Origin: Aurantiacibacter suaedae
GTDB taxonomy: Bacteria; Pseudomonadota; Alphaproteobacteria; Sphingomonadales; Sphingomonadaceae
DNA length: 64,000 nucleotides
Reading direction: 5' to 3'
Assembly (NCBI RefSeq): GCF_005434915.1
Contig: NZ_SKCG01000001.1
Location: forward strand, 372,001-436,000
Part shown: one piece after another, positions 50,611 to 63,299 of the stretch
Numbering within the stretch: position 1 is the stretch's first letter
How the letters are laid out: the number at the start of each line of letters is the position of its first letter
Notes under the pieces: generated by a model
The model's input: only the letters and a program-made list of their open reading frames with translations
The model's database searches: none
What the model was told of the DNA's origin: nothing
Program-made: the position numbers and the translations under genes

Positions 50611-51728
50611 GTCTGCTTTTGATCGCGTGCAAGCGCGTCGAATAGGGAAAGATAGGCCTCTGCCGCGTTTGCGAGACGGTGCCCGCCGATCGCTTGCTCG
50701 ATTGCATCTGCAGCGGGGAAGGGCAGTGCCGCACGCTTGCGCACCGCCTCGGCAAGCTGAGCAGGATCGTGCGCGGCAACCAGCGTGCCAAGCGCCGGAT
50801 CGCCTACGACCAGTCCTTCAAGCCAAGCGGTGCAGGGTGTCGCGACGAAAGGCATTCCGGTCACCAGCGCCTCGCCGATCACCGCCGGGACGCCTTCATA
50901 GCGCGAGGTCATCAGCAGGATGTCTGCCTCGCGAAAGAACGGAGCGGGGTTCGCGACGTGGCCGTGCAGGGTGACGTGCTCGGCCAGTCCCAGCCGCGCG
51001 ATCTCCTTGTGGACCTGCCGCTCCATCGCGCCGCCGCCGATCATGGTGAGCGTGAAGGGCTCGCCAAGATCGCGCACGCTCGCAGCGGTGGCGAGCGCGA
51101 GCAGCGGATTCTTCTGCGGTTCGAGCCTACCCACGAACAGCAGCGAAAGCGGCTTGCGCGGCTGTCCCAAGCGTGCAGTCACGGCCACATCGTCGTCAAC
51201 AAAGGGGTCGGGGATGGCGAGTGTGCGGCTGGCGGGGACGAGCTGCGCCAGTTGCTCGCGCATACCGGGGGACATGGCTACCAGCCTGTCTACGCCGCCC
51301 GACCACCAGCCAGCCAAGGCGCGGGCCAGGGGGCCAGTTCCCAGACTGGCAGGAACCAGCGGATTGCTGACCTTGCCGACAATGGGCACCGCCGGCAGTG
51401 CCTGCTTGAGCGCCTTAGCCACGGCAAAATGGAAATTGCCGATCAGAAAAACGCCATCGGGCGAGAGCGCTTTGGCTGGTCCCGCCATCGCCGCACCGAG
51501 ACGCATTCGCGAAAAGGTACTGCGCGGCACAGGCTCTGCCAGCACCTCGATCCCAACACCGCCCGGCACCTGCGCACGCATCGGCCCATCGCTCGCGCCC
51601 GCCAGCACGGTAACGCGCCGCCCGCGGCGGACCCATTCGCCCGCCAGACGAAAGGCGATCCGCTCCGTCCCGCCAAGCGAGAAGTCGTGGATCGGGATCA
51701 GGATGTGCCGTGCGCTCGTCTCGTCCAT
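50607..51728 (-). CDS. GT-B (family 4) glycosyltransferase
   Basis: 373 residues. N-terminal acceptor domain with IHDFSLGGTERIAFRLA; C-terminal nucleotide-sugar domain with LLFVGRLEPQKNPLLAL, FTLTMIGGGAMERQVH, VTLHGHVAN and SRYEGVPAVIGEALVTGMP (the E-x7-E motif). The frame extends to ATG 51758, but that codon lies inside the ilvC terminator stem, so ATG 51728 is the probable start. No strong ribosome-binding site is seen. Sugar and acceptor are unknown; coupled to the GT39-like gene. Confidence 0.82.
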   Translation of the reverse strand: MDETSARHILIPIHDFSLGGTERIAFRLAGEWVRRGRRVTVLAGASDGPMRAQVPGGVGIEVLAEPVPRSTFSRMRLGAAMAGPAKALSPDGVFLIGNFHFAVAKALKQALPAVPIVGKVSNPLVPASLGTGPLARALAGWWSGGVDRLVAMSPGMREQLAQLVPASRTLAIPDPFVDDDVAVTARLGQPRKPLSLLFVGRLEPQKNPLLALATAASVRDLGEPFTLTMIGGGAMERQVHKEIARLGLAEHVTLHGHVANPAPFFREADILLMTSRYEGVPAVIGEALVTGMPFVATPCTAWLEGLVVGDPALGTLVAAHDPAQLAEAVRKRAALPFPAADAIEQAIGGHRLANAAEAYLSLFDALARDQKQT

Positions 51729-51744
51729 ATCCCGCTCGAACACG

Positions 51745-51781
51745 AAAAAGCGCGCCATGGGAAGGCCATGGCGCGCTTTTT
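51745..51781 (-). terminator. Rho-independent terminator of ilvC, symmetrical
   Basis: A perfect 16-bp stem, AAAAAGCGCGCCATGG (51745-51760) with its complement (51766-51781), loop of 5, with T5 on both strands. It begins 26 bases after the ilvC stop and could work in either direction. Confidence 0.93.
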
Positions 51782-51806
51782 GCGATACCTAATTATGGGA
51801 TCAGGC

Positions 51807-53484
<1,678 letters not shown>

Positions 53485-53498
53485 TGTCTACGCGCCTC

Positions 53499-55241
53499 TT
53501 AGACCAGAGCCTTGGCTTCGTCTGCCATGGTGCCGGCCACCATGTCGCCATAGAGCAGCATTTCGGTGTGTGCCGCGCCGCTCGGGATCATCGGGAAACA
53601 GTTGGCTTCCTTCGATACGAGGCAGTCGACCATCACCGGGCCATCGTGCTCCAGCATGGCCTTGATCCCGGCGTCGAGTTCACTTTCGTCATGAATGCGA
53701 ATACCCTTCCAGCCATAGGCCTCGGCCAGCGCGACGAAATCGGGCAGGCTGTCGGAATAGCTATTCGAATAGCGGCTCTCATAGGTCAGTTCCTGCCACT
53801 GGCGAACCATGCCCATGTACTCGTTGTTGAGGATGAACACCTTGATCGGCAGGCGGAACTGGCTGGCCGTGCCCATCTCCTGAATGTTCATCTGGATCGA
53901 GGCTTCGCCCGCGATGTCGATCACGAGGCTATCGGGATTGCCGAGCTGCGCGCCGATAGCGGCAGGCATCCCATAGCCCATGGTGCCAAGCCCGCCCGAG
54001 GTGAGCCACTTGTTAGGCCCCTGAAAGCCGAAGTACTGCGCGGCCCACATCTGATGCTGGCCGACCTCGGTGGTGATGATCGGGTCCTGTTCCTTGGTAA
54101 GAGCATAGAGCCGCTCGACCGCGAGCTGCGGCATGATCTCGTCAGCCTTGGCCGGGTAGGACAGGCTTTCGCGCGCTTTCCAACCGGTGATGCGCGCCTG
54201 CCATTCGGCAAGGTCCGCACCCTTGCGGTTGCCCCAGGCTGCGATCAGCTGTTCGAGTACGTGCGCGCAGTCACCCACGATCCCGAGATCGACTGGCACG
54301 ATCTTGTTGATGCTGGCCCGGTCGATATCGATGTGGATTTTCTTCGAACCCGGCGAGAACGCATCGAGACGGCCGGTCACCCGATCATCGAAGCGCGCGC
54401 CGATGTTTATCATGACGTCGCACTGGTTCATCGCCATGTTGGCTTCATAAGTGCCGTGCATACCGAGCATCCCGAGCCAGTCGGCATGTTCGGCGGGGAA
54501 CGCGCCAAGGCCCATCAGCGTCGAGGTAACCGGAGCGCCGGTGAGCGCCTGAAACTCACGCAGCAGCTCGGTAGCGCGTGGGCCAGAGTTGATCACGCCT
54601 CCGCCCGTGTAGAACACCGGCTTTTCCGCATTGGCGATCAGGTCGATGGCCTCGGCAATCTCGTCCGCCGGGGCGACCAGTTGCGGATTATAGCGCTTCG
54701 GGCGCTGCGGCGCGGTATCTTCAAGGCGCGCGGTGGCGATCTGGACGTTCTTGGGGATGTCGATCACGACCGGGCCGGGGCGACCGGTGGTGGCGATCTC
54801 GAAAGCTTCATCGACTGCGGCTGCAAGCTGCTCCGGGTCTTTCACCAGATAGTTGTGCTTGGTGCAGTGGCGGGTCAGGCCGATGGTGTCGGCCTCCTGA
54901 AACGCATCAGTGCCGATCAGATTGGTCGGAACCTGCCCGGTGATGACGACCAGCGGGATGGAATCGAGGAAGGCATCGGCAATGCCGGTAATCGCGTTGG
55001 TCGCGCCGGGGCCGGAGGTAACCAGAACAACGCCGGGCTTGCCGGTGCTGCGGGCATAGCCTTCGGCCGCATGGGCCGCGCCCGCTTCGTGGCGGACCAG
55101 AATGTGGCGAATACGATTATCGGCGAATAGCTCGTCGTAGATCGGGAGCACGGCGCCGCCGGGATAGCCGAACACATATTCGACCCCATGCCGCACCAAT
55201 GTCTCGACCAGTATCGCAGCGCCACTGCGTTCGTCTGCCAC
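53499..55241 (-). CDS. ilvB: Acetolactate synthase large (catalytic) subunit
   Basis: 580 residues, TPP- and FAD-dependent. The catalytic Glu is in [20 protein letters not shown], and the central FAD domain has [17 protein letters not shown]. The TPP/Mg motif reads [16 protein letters not shown] to [14 protein letters not shown], with GEA where many enzymes have GDG/GDA. GTG 55241 with AAAGGAA 7 bases away is the likely start; the frame extends to ATG 55283, which lies inside a leader hairpin. First enzyme of Val/Ile/Leu synthesis; heads the ilvBH unit. Confidence 0.95.
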   Translation of the reverse strand: MADERSGAAILVETLVRHGVEYVFGYPGGAVLPIYDELFADNRIRHILVRHEAGAAHAAEGYARSTGKPGVVLVTSGPGATNAITGIADAFLDSIPLVVITGQVPTNLIGTDAFQEADTIGLTRHCTKHNYLVKDPEQLAAAVDEAFEIATTGRPGPVVIDIPKNVQIATARLEDTAPQRPKRYNPQLVAPADEIAEAIDLIANAEKPVFYTGGGVINSGPRATELLREFQALTGAPVTSTLMGLGAFPAEHADWLGMLGMHGTYEANMAMNQCDVMINIGARFDDRVTGRLDAFSPGSKKIHIDIDRASINKIVPVDLGIVGDCAHVLEQLIAAWGNRKGADLAEWQARITGWKARESLSYPAKADEIMPQLAVERLYALTKEQDPIITTEVGQHQMWAAQYFGFQGPNKWLTSGGLGTMGYGMPAAIGAQLGNPDSLVIDIAGEASIQMNIQEMGTASQFRLPIKVFILNNEYMGMVRQWQELTYESRYSNSYSDSLPDFVALAEAYGWKGIRIHDESELDAGIKAMLEHDGPVMVDCLVSKEANCFPMIPSGAAHTEMLLYGDMVAGTMADEAKALV

Positions 55242-55273
55242 GTGAAATTCCTTTCTCGCTTCGTGAAATGATT

Positions 55274-55301
55274 GGCCCGGCATGATCGCTCATACCGGGC
55301 C
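55274..55301 (-). promoter_or_regulatory. Hairpin in the ilvB leader
   Basis: GGCCCGG/CCGGGCC (7 bp) with an inner ATGA/TCAT stem (4 bp) and loop. It covers an in-frame ATG (55283) upstream of the GTG start. No leader peptide rich in Ile, Val or Leu is seen, and no T tract follows. Confidence 0.5.
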
Positions 55302-55325
55302 GTTCCTCTCCGAATTCCTGATGCG

Positions 55326-55354
55326 GCTCTATGAGACACGAAATGTCATGTCAA
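55326..55354 (-). promoter_or_regulatory. Candidate sigma-70 promoter of ilvBH
   Basis: TTGACA (55349-55354, minus strand) is followed after 17 bases by TAGAGC (55326-55331). The -35 is perfect, the -10 weak. It starts just past the miaA stop. Confidence 0.5.
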
Positions 55355-55357
55355 CCT

Positions 55358-56317
55358 TTATATAGGCAATAACATTTCAAAATCGGAGGCTAGGTCGATA
55401 TTTTCGGGCAAAGCGCGCTTCCAATCGTCCGGCAGCTGATTGCGGAGCCAAGTATATTGCCGCTTGGCATATTGCCGGGTGGCGCGCTGGCCATTGGCAA
55501 TTGCCTCGGCCACAGAAGCGCGACCGCGCAGCACCTCGCCCAGTTCGGGCACACCAATCGCGCGCATGACGGGCAGGTTCTCCTCGAGCCCGCGAGCATA
55601 GAGCGCCTCAACTTCCTCGAGCGCACCGGCCTTGACCATCGCGGCAAAGCGCCGATCGCACCGGTCGAACAGTGCCTCGCGCTCAGGCAGCAGGACCAGC
55701 GGAGCGAGCGTGACCTGATCTGCAATGCCGCCTTCCAGGTGCCGCTGCCATTCGAGCATCGAACGCCCGGTCGAACGCACGACTTCGAGCGCCCGGGCCA
55801 CGCGCTGGCTGTCGCCAGCGTTGAGCTGAGCTGCCCGGGCCGGGTCTTCGGCTTGCAGGGCGGCATAGGCCTCGGCCAAGGGCAGGGCGCGCACAGTCTC
55901 GCGCACGATGGGGTCGATTGCGGGGATCGGAGCGATCCCTTCCAGCAGGGTGCGAATATACAGCCCGGTTCCGCCCACAAGGATCGGCACCGCGTCCGCC
56001 TCGTGCGCCGCGAAGACCTCGCGCTTGGCGGCCTCGGCCCAGTCCGCCGCCGAGCAGGCTTGCGCCCCGTCCCATGCGCCGAACAGCAGATGTGGCACAC
56101 CCTGCATCTCGGCCTCGGTCGGGCGGGCACTAACGATCGAAAGATCGGCATAGACCTGCGCGCTGTCGGCATTGATCACGCGGGCTTCCCGGCCACGCTC
56201 CTGCAAGGCCAGTGCAAGCCTGACGGCGAGATCGCTCTTGCCGCTGGCGGTCGGCCCTGCAATGAGCGCCAGGACGTTTCTTGGCGCGTTATCCGTTGGA
56301 GTTTCCCGAGTGCTCAT
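55358..56317 (-). CDS. miaA: tRNA dimethylallyltransferase
   Basis: 319 residues. P-loop ALIAGPTASGKSDLAVRLA near the N-terminus, ADSAQVYADLSIVSARPT (substrate Asp), LVGGTGLYIRTLLEG, and the C-terminal TRQYAKRQYTWLRNQ. It adds the isopentenyl group to A37 of tRNAs reading UNN codons. ATG 56317 (MSTRETPTDNAPRNVL) gives standard length; the frame stays open further upstream. Its first 8 bases overlap the divergent serB start. Confidence 0.95.
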   Translation of the reverse strand: MSTRETPTDNAPRNVLALIAGPTASGKSDLAVRLALALQERGREARVINADSAQVYADLSIVSARPTEAEMQGVPHLLFGAWDGAQACSAADWAEAAKREVFAAHEADAVPILVGGTGLYIRTLLEGIAPIPAIDPIVRETVRALPLAEAYAALQAEDPARAAQLNAGDSQRVARALEVVRSTGRSMLEWQRHLEGGIADQVTLAPLVLLPEREALFDRCDRRFAAMVKAGALEEVEALYARGLEENLPVMRAIGVPELGEVLRGRASVAEAIANGQRATRQYAKRQYTWLRNQLPDDWKRALPENIDLASDFEMLLPI

Positions 56318-57194
56318 TGCCCGCCTGATAGCAGACCCCGCGAAGCTGCAAACCAGCCTCGACGCCGCGCTTGCCGAATTGAAGGCGAAGGGCTTGCCGG
56401 CCGCCTGCGCCGAATTGCTCGACGCCAATTCGCGGGTGTTGCAGATCGAATGCCCGGGCGACGACATGGCCACCCTGCGCGCAGTCATCGACAGCCACTT
56501 CGGCCCCACCGACGGTCTGATCGCGCGCGACGAGATCGCCGTGCCGCACCTGTTCGTGTCCGACATGGATTCGACCATGATCGGGCAGGAATGCATCGAC
56601 GAACTGGCGGACTTTGCTGGGCTCAAGGAGAAAATTGCCGACATCACCGAGCGCGCGATGCAGGGCGAACTCGATTTCCGCAGCGCCCTGCGCGAACGTG
56701 TCGGGCTGCTGGCTGGCCTCGATGAGGCCGCGATCCAGCAGTGCCTGGATGAGCGCATCCGCCCCAACGACGGCGCGCGGGTGCTGGTCGAGACGCTCAA
56801 GTCGCGCGGCTGTCGGTCCGCGCTTGTGACCGGCGGTTTCCACCACTTCGCTGATGTCGTGGCGGATCAGATCGGCTTCGAACGTGTGGTCGGCAATCGG
56901 CTCGAGGTGGCAGATGGCAAGCTCACTGGCGCGCTGGTCGGCGACATCTGCGACAGCTCGACCAAGCAGGCGGTCCTCGAAGAGGAACTGGCGAAGCTGG
57001 GCGAGGGCGCGATCAGCATGGCCGCTGGCGACGGTGCGAACGACATCCCGATGCTCGAAGCGAGCGCCTACGGCATCGCCTATCGCGCCAAGCCCAAGGC
57101 CCGCGCCGCCGCCAATGGCTGGGTGGAGCAGGGCGACCTGACCGCCTTGCTTGAGCTGCTCGAAATCCCGCGCGAGGAGTGGGTCGGGGGCTAG
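56310..57194 (+). CDS. serB: Phosphoserine phosphatase
   Basis: 294 residues, HAD superfamily, last step of serine synthesis. An N-terminal ACT-like part (1-75) precedes the catalytic FVSDMDSTMIGQECIDELA (nucleophile DxDST), then LVTGGFHHFADVVA and AAGDGANDIPMLEAS. GTG 56310 (VLIARLIADPAKL) matches the usual N-terminus and no ATG lies nearer than residue 52. The start codon lies within the first codons of miaA on the opposite strand, so its promoter must lie in miaA. Confidence 0.95.
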   Translation: MLIARLIADPAKLQTSLDAALAELKAKGLPAACAELLDANSRVLQIECPGDDMATLRAVIDSHFGPTDGLIARDEIAVPHLFVSDMDSTMIGQECIDELADFAGLKEKIADITERAMQGELDFRSALRERVGLLAGLDEAAIQQCLDERIRPNDGARVLVETLKSRGCRSALVTGGFHHFADVVADQIGFERVVGNRLEVADGKLTGALVGDICDSSTKQAVLEEELAKLGEGAISMAAGDGANDIPMLEASAYGIAYRAKPKARAAANGWVEQGDLTALLELLEIPREEWVGG

Positions 57195-57195
57195 G

Positions 57196-57813
57196 TCAGC
57201 TTCCCGCTGCTTCGGTCATAACGTCCCACTCGCCCCAGGCGATCTCTCGCCCCGGATAGGCGACCTTGGCGAACGGCCAATCGCGCGCCACCCAGCTGCG
57301 CACCCAGCGATAAAGCACGGCGTCGAACCCGGCATCGTATTGCGCTTTCGTTCCCCACAGCGACACCACCGCGTCGTAATCGGAAACAGGGCTGGGGCGG
57401 ACGTAGACGCTGCCCAGTTCGTGCTGGCCGTCTGGCGTCAACACGCCATAGGCAAAGCTTTCTCGATTGGCGAAGCGGGCCGCCTCTGTCTCCATATCGA
57501 CCATCGAATCGGCCAGCGTGAGATCGGCGCGAGGCCATCCGGTGCTGCGCGTGAAGGTCTGCTGCAGGTGCTCGATCGACGACATGTAGGCCGCATAATC
57601 CTGCTTGACCACATCGGGGCCGAGAGGAACGAGCTTGAAGCCTTGCGCGTCGACCAAGGTCGGCGGCTCGAAGTCAGCCGGAATGAAGGAAGGGGCAGGG
57701 CTGGCGGCGACTTCGTCAACGACCGGCTCGCCGGCAAAACCGGCTGTGGCAATGCACAGGCCGAGCGCTGAAAGCGAGAGGCGCAGGCCATTTTTCACGT
57801 GCGTGTGCCGCAT
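57196..57813 (-). CDS. Secreted protein of unknown function, possibly GNAT-like fold
   Basis: 205 residues. Signal peptide about 1-28 (LRLSLSALGLCIATAGFA). The mature part has DYAAYMSSIEHLQQTFTRS, WPRADLTLADSMVDMETE, FAYGVLTPDGQHELGSVYV and FDAVLYRWVRSWVARDWPF, with a strand-helix pattern that recalls GNAT acyltransferases; this is uncertain, and export would be odd for one. GAGGGCGG 4 bases before ATG 57813 is a good ribosome-binding site. Immediately upstream is a perfect 12-bp inverted repeat over a good -10, suggesting repressor control. Confidence 0.55.
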   Translation of the reverse strand: MRHTHVKNGLRLSLSALGLCIATAGFAGEPVVDEVAASPAPSFIPADFEPPTLVDAQGFKLVPLGPDVVKQDYAAYMSSIEHLQQTFTRSTGWPRADLTLADSMVDMETEAARFANRESFAYGVLTPDGQHELGSVYVRPSPVSDYDAVVSLWGTKAQYDAGFDAVLYRWVRSWVARDWPFAKVAYPGREIAWGEWDVMTEAAGS

Positions 57814-57822
57814 AAGACCGCC

Positions 57823-57862
57823 CTCATGATATTACCAATGCCGGCAAAGATAATATCATGAG
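57823..57862 (-). promoter_or_regulatory. Perfect 12-bp inverted repeat, operator-like
   Basis: CTCATGATATTA (57823-57834) and TAATATCATGAG (57851-57862), spacer 16. On the minus strand the upstream arm overlaps TATTAT (57850-57855), and the other arm reaches into the ribosome-binding site of the gene starting at 57813. It is AT-rich in a GC-rich genome and has no T tract, favouring an operator over a terminator. Confidence 0.7.
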
Positions 57863-57877
57863 TCCAGCAAGTCGCAA
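57850..57877 (-). promoter_or_regulatory. Candidate promoter of the secreted-protein gene
   Basis: TTGCGA (57872-57877) and TATTAT (57850-57855) on the minus strand, spacer 16. The -10 matches 5 of 6 and lies in the inverted repeat; transcription would start about 30 bases before ATG 57813. Confidence 0.55.
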
Positions 57878-57896
57878 GCCGGAACGCGCCCGTCGC

Positions 57897-58463
57897 TCAG
57901 GCTGTCGGCATGGTGCCAGGCCGCACATACTGGAACATATGCGCGACATAGTCGGCCTTGCCGAGATCGACGCCGCCCGCGCGCATGATCGCATAGGCGA
58001 TCATGATGTGAAAATAGAACTGTCCCAACGCCCAGTCGCGCGCATATTGCGCGGCGGTCAGGTCGAAAACGATGCCCATCGGCAGCGCATGTTCGAGCTT
58101 ACGGTCCTCATCGCCAGCAGGCATATCCTCGGCAAGCTTGCGCACCTCGGTCAATACCTGATCGATCCGTGCACGCGCATCGGCAATGGTGCCGGGCTGC
58201 TCGCCTGCATTGCGTCCTTCTGTCAGAAGTTCGTCGACCAGCGGCGGGAGATCCTCCTCGCGCAGACGATGCATCCCTTCAAGCGCCTGCACGCAGGAGA
58301 AGCGAACCTGGGTCGCCAGCGGGAACATATCGTCGGCCAGCCGCTTCGATAGCAGCGCCTCGGCCTCTGCCTCGGGCAGTTGCTCGGCCGCCTTGCTCAG
58401 CCAGGCCGACAAAGCCCCGAGCATCTGAAGATAGGTCGGCGCGAGGATGTTGGTCAGGTGCAT
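57897..58463 (-). CDS. DUF1993-family protein (DinB-like helical fold)
   Basis: 188 residues, helical. MHLTNILAPTYLQMLGALSAWL, RLADDMFPLATQVRFSCVQA and FYFHIMIAYAIMRAGGVDLGKADY are the family's conserved segments; the family is structurally related to DinB four-helix bundles. Function unknown. It starts 5 bases after purL and is probably its co-transcribed partner. Confidence 0.88.
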   Translation of the reverse strand: MHLTNILAPTYLQMLGALSAWLSKAAEQLPEAEAEALLSKRLADDMFPLATQVRFSCVQALEGMHRLREEDLPPLVDELLTEGRNAGEQPGTIADARARIDQVLTEVRKLAEDMPAGDEDRKLEHALPMGIVFDLTAAQYARDWALGQFYFHIMIAYAIMRAGGVDLGKADYVAHMFQYVRPGTMPTA

Positions 58464-58468
58464 GGCGC

Positions 58469-60703
<2,235 letters not shown>

Positions 60704-60789
60704 GGGCAGCGCCAATAACGCTGGCTGCGGGGGAGCGCCAGTCCTCGCGCGCTTGACCATGCCACTCATCCCCGCCAAACGTGGCTGCC

Positions 60790-61038
60790 ATGGCGGAAAA
60801 CCCTGCACAAATGGCCGATCTGAGCTTCGAAGACGCCTTGCGCTCGCTCGAAGACGTGGTGCGCAAGCTTGAAGGCGGCGAAGTGCCGCTCGACGAATCA
60901 CTGGCGCTGTATGAGCGCGGCGAGGCGCTGCGTCGCCACTGCCAGAAGCGGCTCGATGCGGCGCAGGAACGGATCGAGAAGATCGTTGCCTCAGCCGACG
61001 GCACGCCGACCGGCACTGCGCCGTTCGACGCTGGTTGA
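60790..61038 (+). CDS. xseB: Exodeoxyribonuclease VII small subunit
   Basis: 82 residues. [20 protein letters not shown] and [20 protein letters not shown] are the XseB coiled-coil signatures. It forms exonuclease VII with XseA, which is not in the window. ATG 60790 is used; a GTG at 60781 would add three residues. ispA starts 14 bases after its stop. Confidence 0.95.
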   Translation: MAENPAQMADLSFEDALRSLEDVVRKLEGGEVPLDESLALYERGEALRRHCQKRLDAAQERIEKIVASADGTPTGTAPFDAG

Positions 61039-61052
61039 GGGAGCACAGGGGG

Positions 61053-61958
61053 ATGGGGCTCATCTTGGCTGATGATTTGCTTGGACGCGGGCTGGCGCAG
61101 GTCCAGCGCGAGATCGACAATGCGTTCGACGCTATTCTTCCGGTGCCCGAGGATTCGCGTGCCCGCCTGATCGAGGCCATGCGCTATGCCGTGATCGGTG
61201 GCGGCAAGCGGGTGCGCCCGTTGCTGGTGGTCACCGTGGCCGAAATGTACGGTGCGAACCGCAATGCCGCAATTCGCGCCGCCTGCGCGCTCGAAGCGAT
61301 TCACGTCTATTCGCTGATCCACGACGATCTGCCCTGCATGGACGATGACGACCTGCGCCACGGCAAGCCGACCGTTCACAAGGCCTTCGACGAAGCGACT
61401 GCCGTCCTCGCGGGCGACTCGCTTCACGCGCTGGCTTTCGAATTGCTCGCCGACGAACGGGTGAGTGCTGATCCTTTTGTCCGCGCCGAGCTGGTGCTCA
61501 CGCTTGCCACGGCCAGCGGGCACAAAGGCATGGCAGGCGGCCAGATGATGGACCTCGCCGCCGAGAGCGAAGAGTTCGACCTGCATACCGTCACCCGGCT
61601 CCAGCAATTGAAGACTGGCGCGCTGCTGATGGCGGCGGTGGAGATGGGCGCGATCCTCGGCAAGCTGCCCGACGAGGGGCGCAATCACCTGCGCAACTAT
61701 GCCCGCGACATCGGCCTCGCGTTCCAGATCGCCGACGATCTGCTCGATCACGAGGGCGACGAGGAGCTGGCCGGCAAGGCGCTGAGGAAAGACGAAGGGC
61801 AGGGCAAGGCCACCTTTGTCTCGCTCATGGGTGCCGAGGCCGCCCGCGCGCAGGCCCACGCCTTGAGCGAACAGGCCATCGGTCATCTGGCGCAGCACGG
61901 CGAGGAGGCAGACCTGTTGCGCGCACTTGCCAGTTTCGTGGTGGAGCGCGACCGATGA
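61053..61958 (+). CDS. ispA: Farnesyl diphosphate synthase / polyprenyl synthetase
   Basis: 301 residues. The first Asp-rich motif is [19 protein letters not shown], the second [25 protein letters not shown] binds diphosphate. The residues before the first motif (EAIHVYSL) suit a short-chain (C15) product. GAGGGAG at 61037-61043 places the start at ATG 61053, although a TTG at 61035 is in frame. The stop overlaps the coaD ATG. Confidence 0.94.
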   Translation: MGLILADDLLGRGLAQVQREIDNAFDAILPVPEDSRARLIEAMRYAVIGGGKRVRPLLVVTVAEMYGANRNAAIRAACALEAIHVYSLIHDDLPCMDDDDLRHGKPTVHKAFDEATAVLAGDSLHALAFELLADERVSADPFVRAELVLTLATASGHKGMAGGQMMDLAAESEEFDLHTVTRLQQLKTGALLMAAVEMGAILGKLPDEGRNHLRNYARDIGLAFQIADDLLDHEGDEELAGKALRKDEGQGKATFVSLMGAEAARAQAHALSEQAIGHLAQHGEEADLLRALASFVVERDR

Positions 61959-62470
61959 GCGTTCCCCGCATCGGTCTTTACCCCGGCACTTTCGATCCCG
62001 TCACGCTCGGGCATTCCGACATCATCCGGCGCGGCTCAAAGCTGGTCGACAAGCTGATTATCGGCGTCACCACCAATCCTTCGAAAAATCCCATGTTCAC
62101 GCCTGAAGAGCGGATGGACATGGTAGTCGCCGAAGTCGCGCGGCTGGGGCTCGAAAACGTCGAGGTGGTCGGCTTCGATGCGCTGCTGATGAAATTCGCC
62201 GAAGCTCAGGGCGCCAGCGTGATCGTGCGCGGCCTGCGCGCGGTGGCCGATTTCGAATATGAATATCAGATGGCTGGCATGAACCAGCAACTCAATGCCA
62301 ATATCGAGACGGTCTTCCTGATGGCCGACATCTCGTTGCAGCCGATTGCCTCCAAGCTGGTGAAGGAAATCGCCCTCTATGGCGGCGATATCGCCCCCTT
62401 TGTCGCGCCGCATGTTTGCAAGCTGGTCGCTGCACGAGTAGCCGAGCTGGGCCTGCGCGGCGATCTTTGA
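61955..62470 (+). CDS. coaD: Phosphopantetheine adenylyltransferase
   Basis: 171 residues. YPGTFDPVTLGHSDIIRRG is the nucleotidyltransferase HxGH-type site, and VRGLRAVADFEYEYQMAGMN binds phosphopantetheine. It performs the fourth step of coenzyme A synthesis, downstream of panB at 25 kb. ATGA overlap with ispA indicates coupling. Confidence 0.97.
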   Translation: MSVPRIGLYPGTFDPVTLGHSDIIRRGSKLVDKLIIGVTTNPSKNPMFTPEERMDMVVAEVARLGLENVEVVGFDALLMKFAEAQGASVIVRGLRAVADFEYEYQMAGMNQQLNANIETVFLMADISLQPIASKLVKEIALYGGDIAPFVAPHVCKLVAARVAELGLRGDL

Positions 62471-62561
62471 CCACAACCGCACACGCAATGTTCATTGAAC
62501 TGTCAGCGTGCTTTGACTAGGCCCGCCGCTCATCTGCCATGCGCATAACCGGACTATCTTC

Positions 62562-63272
62562 ATGATCCGCACTCTGATTGGCGCCGCCATCGCCGCCACC
62601 CTCTCGTTCACCGCCGCGCCGTCGCTGGCGCAGGATACTTCGCTGTCGCCCGCTCTGGAGACAACGCAGGAGGCGAATTCTCAGGCGGAGCAAATGCCGA
62701 TCAAGGTCAACTTCGACCTGACCCAAGATCGCGACAATATCCTCCTGCTCGATCTTTCTACCGGCGAACGGGTCGCGATCCGTCTGATGCCGCAATGGGC
62801 GCCGCACCATGTCGAGCGGGTCAAGGAACTGGCCCGCGCCGGTTTTTACGACGGGGTGATCTTCCACCGCGTGATCGACGGCTTCATGGCGCAGACCGGT
62901 GACCCGACCGGCACCGGCCGGGGCGGCTCCGAGCTGCCCGACCTCAAGGCCGAGTTCAACATGCTGCCCCACGTTCGCGGCACCGTCTCGATGGCGCGCT
63001 CGGCCACCGAAGACAGCGCCAACAGCCAGTTCTTCATCGTGTTCTACCCGCGCTTCGCGCTCGACCGGACTTACACCAATTTCGGCCGCGTGATTTCGAA
63101 CATGACCGCCGTGGATGAGATCGAGCGGGGCGAGCCGCCGACCAACCCCACGCGCATCCTGCAAGCGAGCATCGCTTCGGACAACAAGCCGCAGGCCATG
63201 CCCGCGCCCGCCGCTCCGGCGCAGCAGCAGCAAGTCACGCGCGACATGCTCAACAACTCGCAGAGCGATTGA
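62562..63272 (+). CDS. Periplasmic cyclophilin-type peptidyl-prolyl isomerase
   Basis: 236 residues. Signal peptide 1-23 (LIGAAIAATLSFTAAPSLA) then a cyclophilin domain: FYDGVIFHRVIDGFMAQTGD with the catalytic Arg, GTVSMARSATEDSANSQFFI, and FGRVISNM. An unusual Gln/Ala/Pro tail (about 212-227) follows the domain. It catalyses proline isomerisation in exported proteins. Lies between coaD and queA on the same strand. Confidence 0.92.
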   Translation: MIRTLIGAAIAATLSFTAAPSLAQDTSLSPALETTQEANSQAEQMPIKVNFDLTQDRDNILLLDLSTGERVAIRLMPQWAPHHVERVKELARAGFYDGVIFHRVIDGFMAQTGDPTGTGRGGSELPDLKAEFNMLPHVRGTVSMARSATEDSANSQFFIVFYPRFALDRTYTNFGRVISNMTAVDEIERGEPPTNPTRILQASIASDNKPQAMPAPAAPAQQQQVTRDMLNNSQSD

Positions 63273-63299
63273 TCCCAGCCTGGCTGAAGGGGGCGCGCC

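Noticed and set aside
55358-56800. N-terminal extension of miaA to 56800
   Set aside because: The extra 161 codons lie over serB, show no homology, and MSTRETP at 56317 gives the usual MiaA length.
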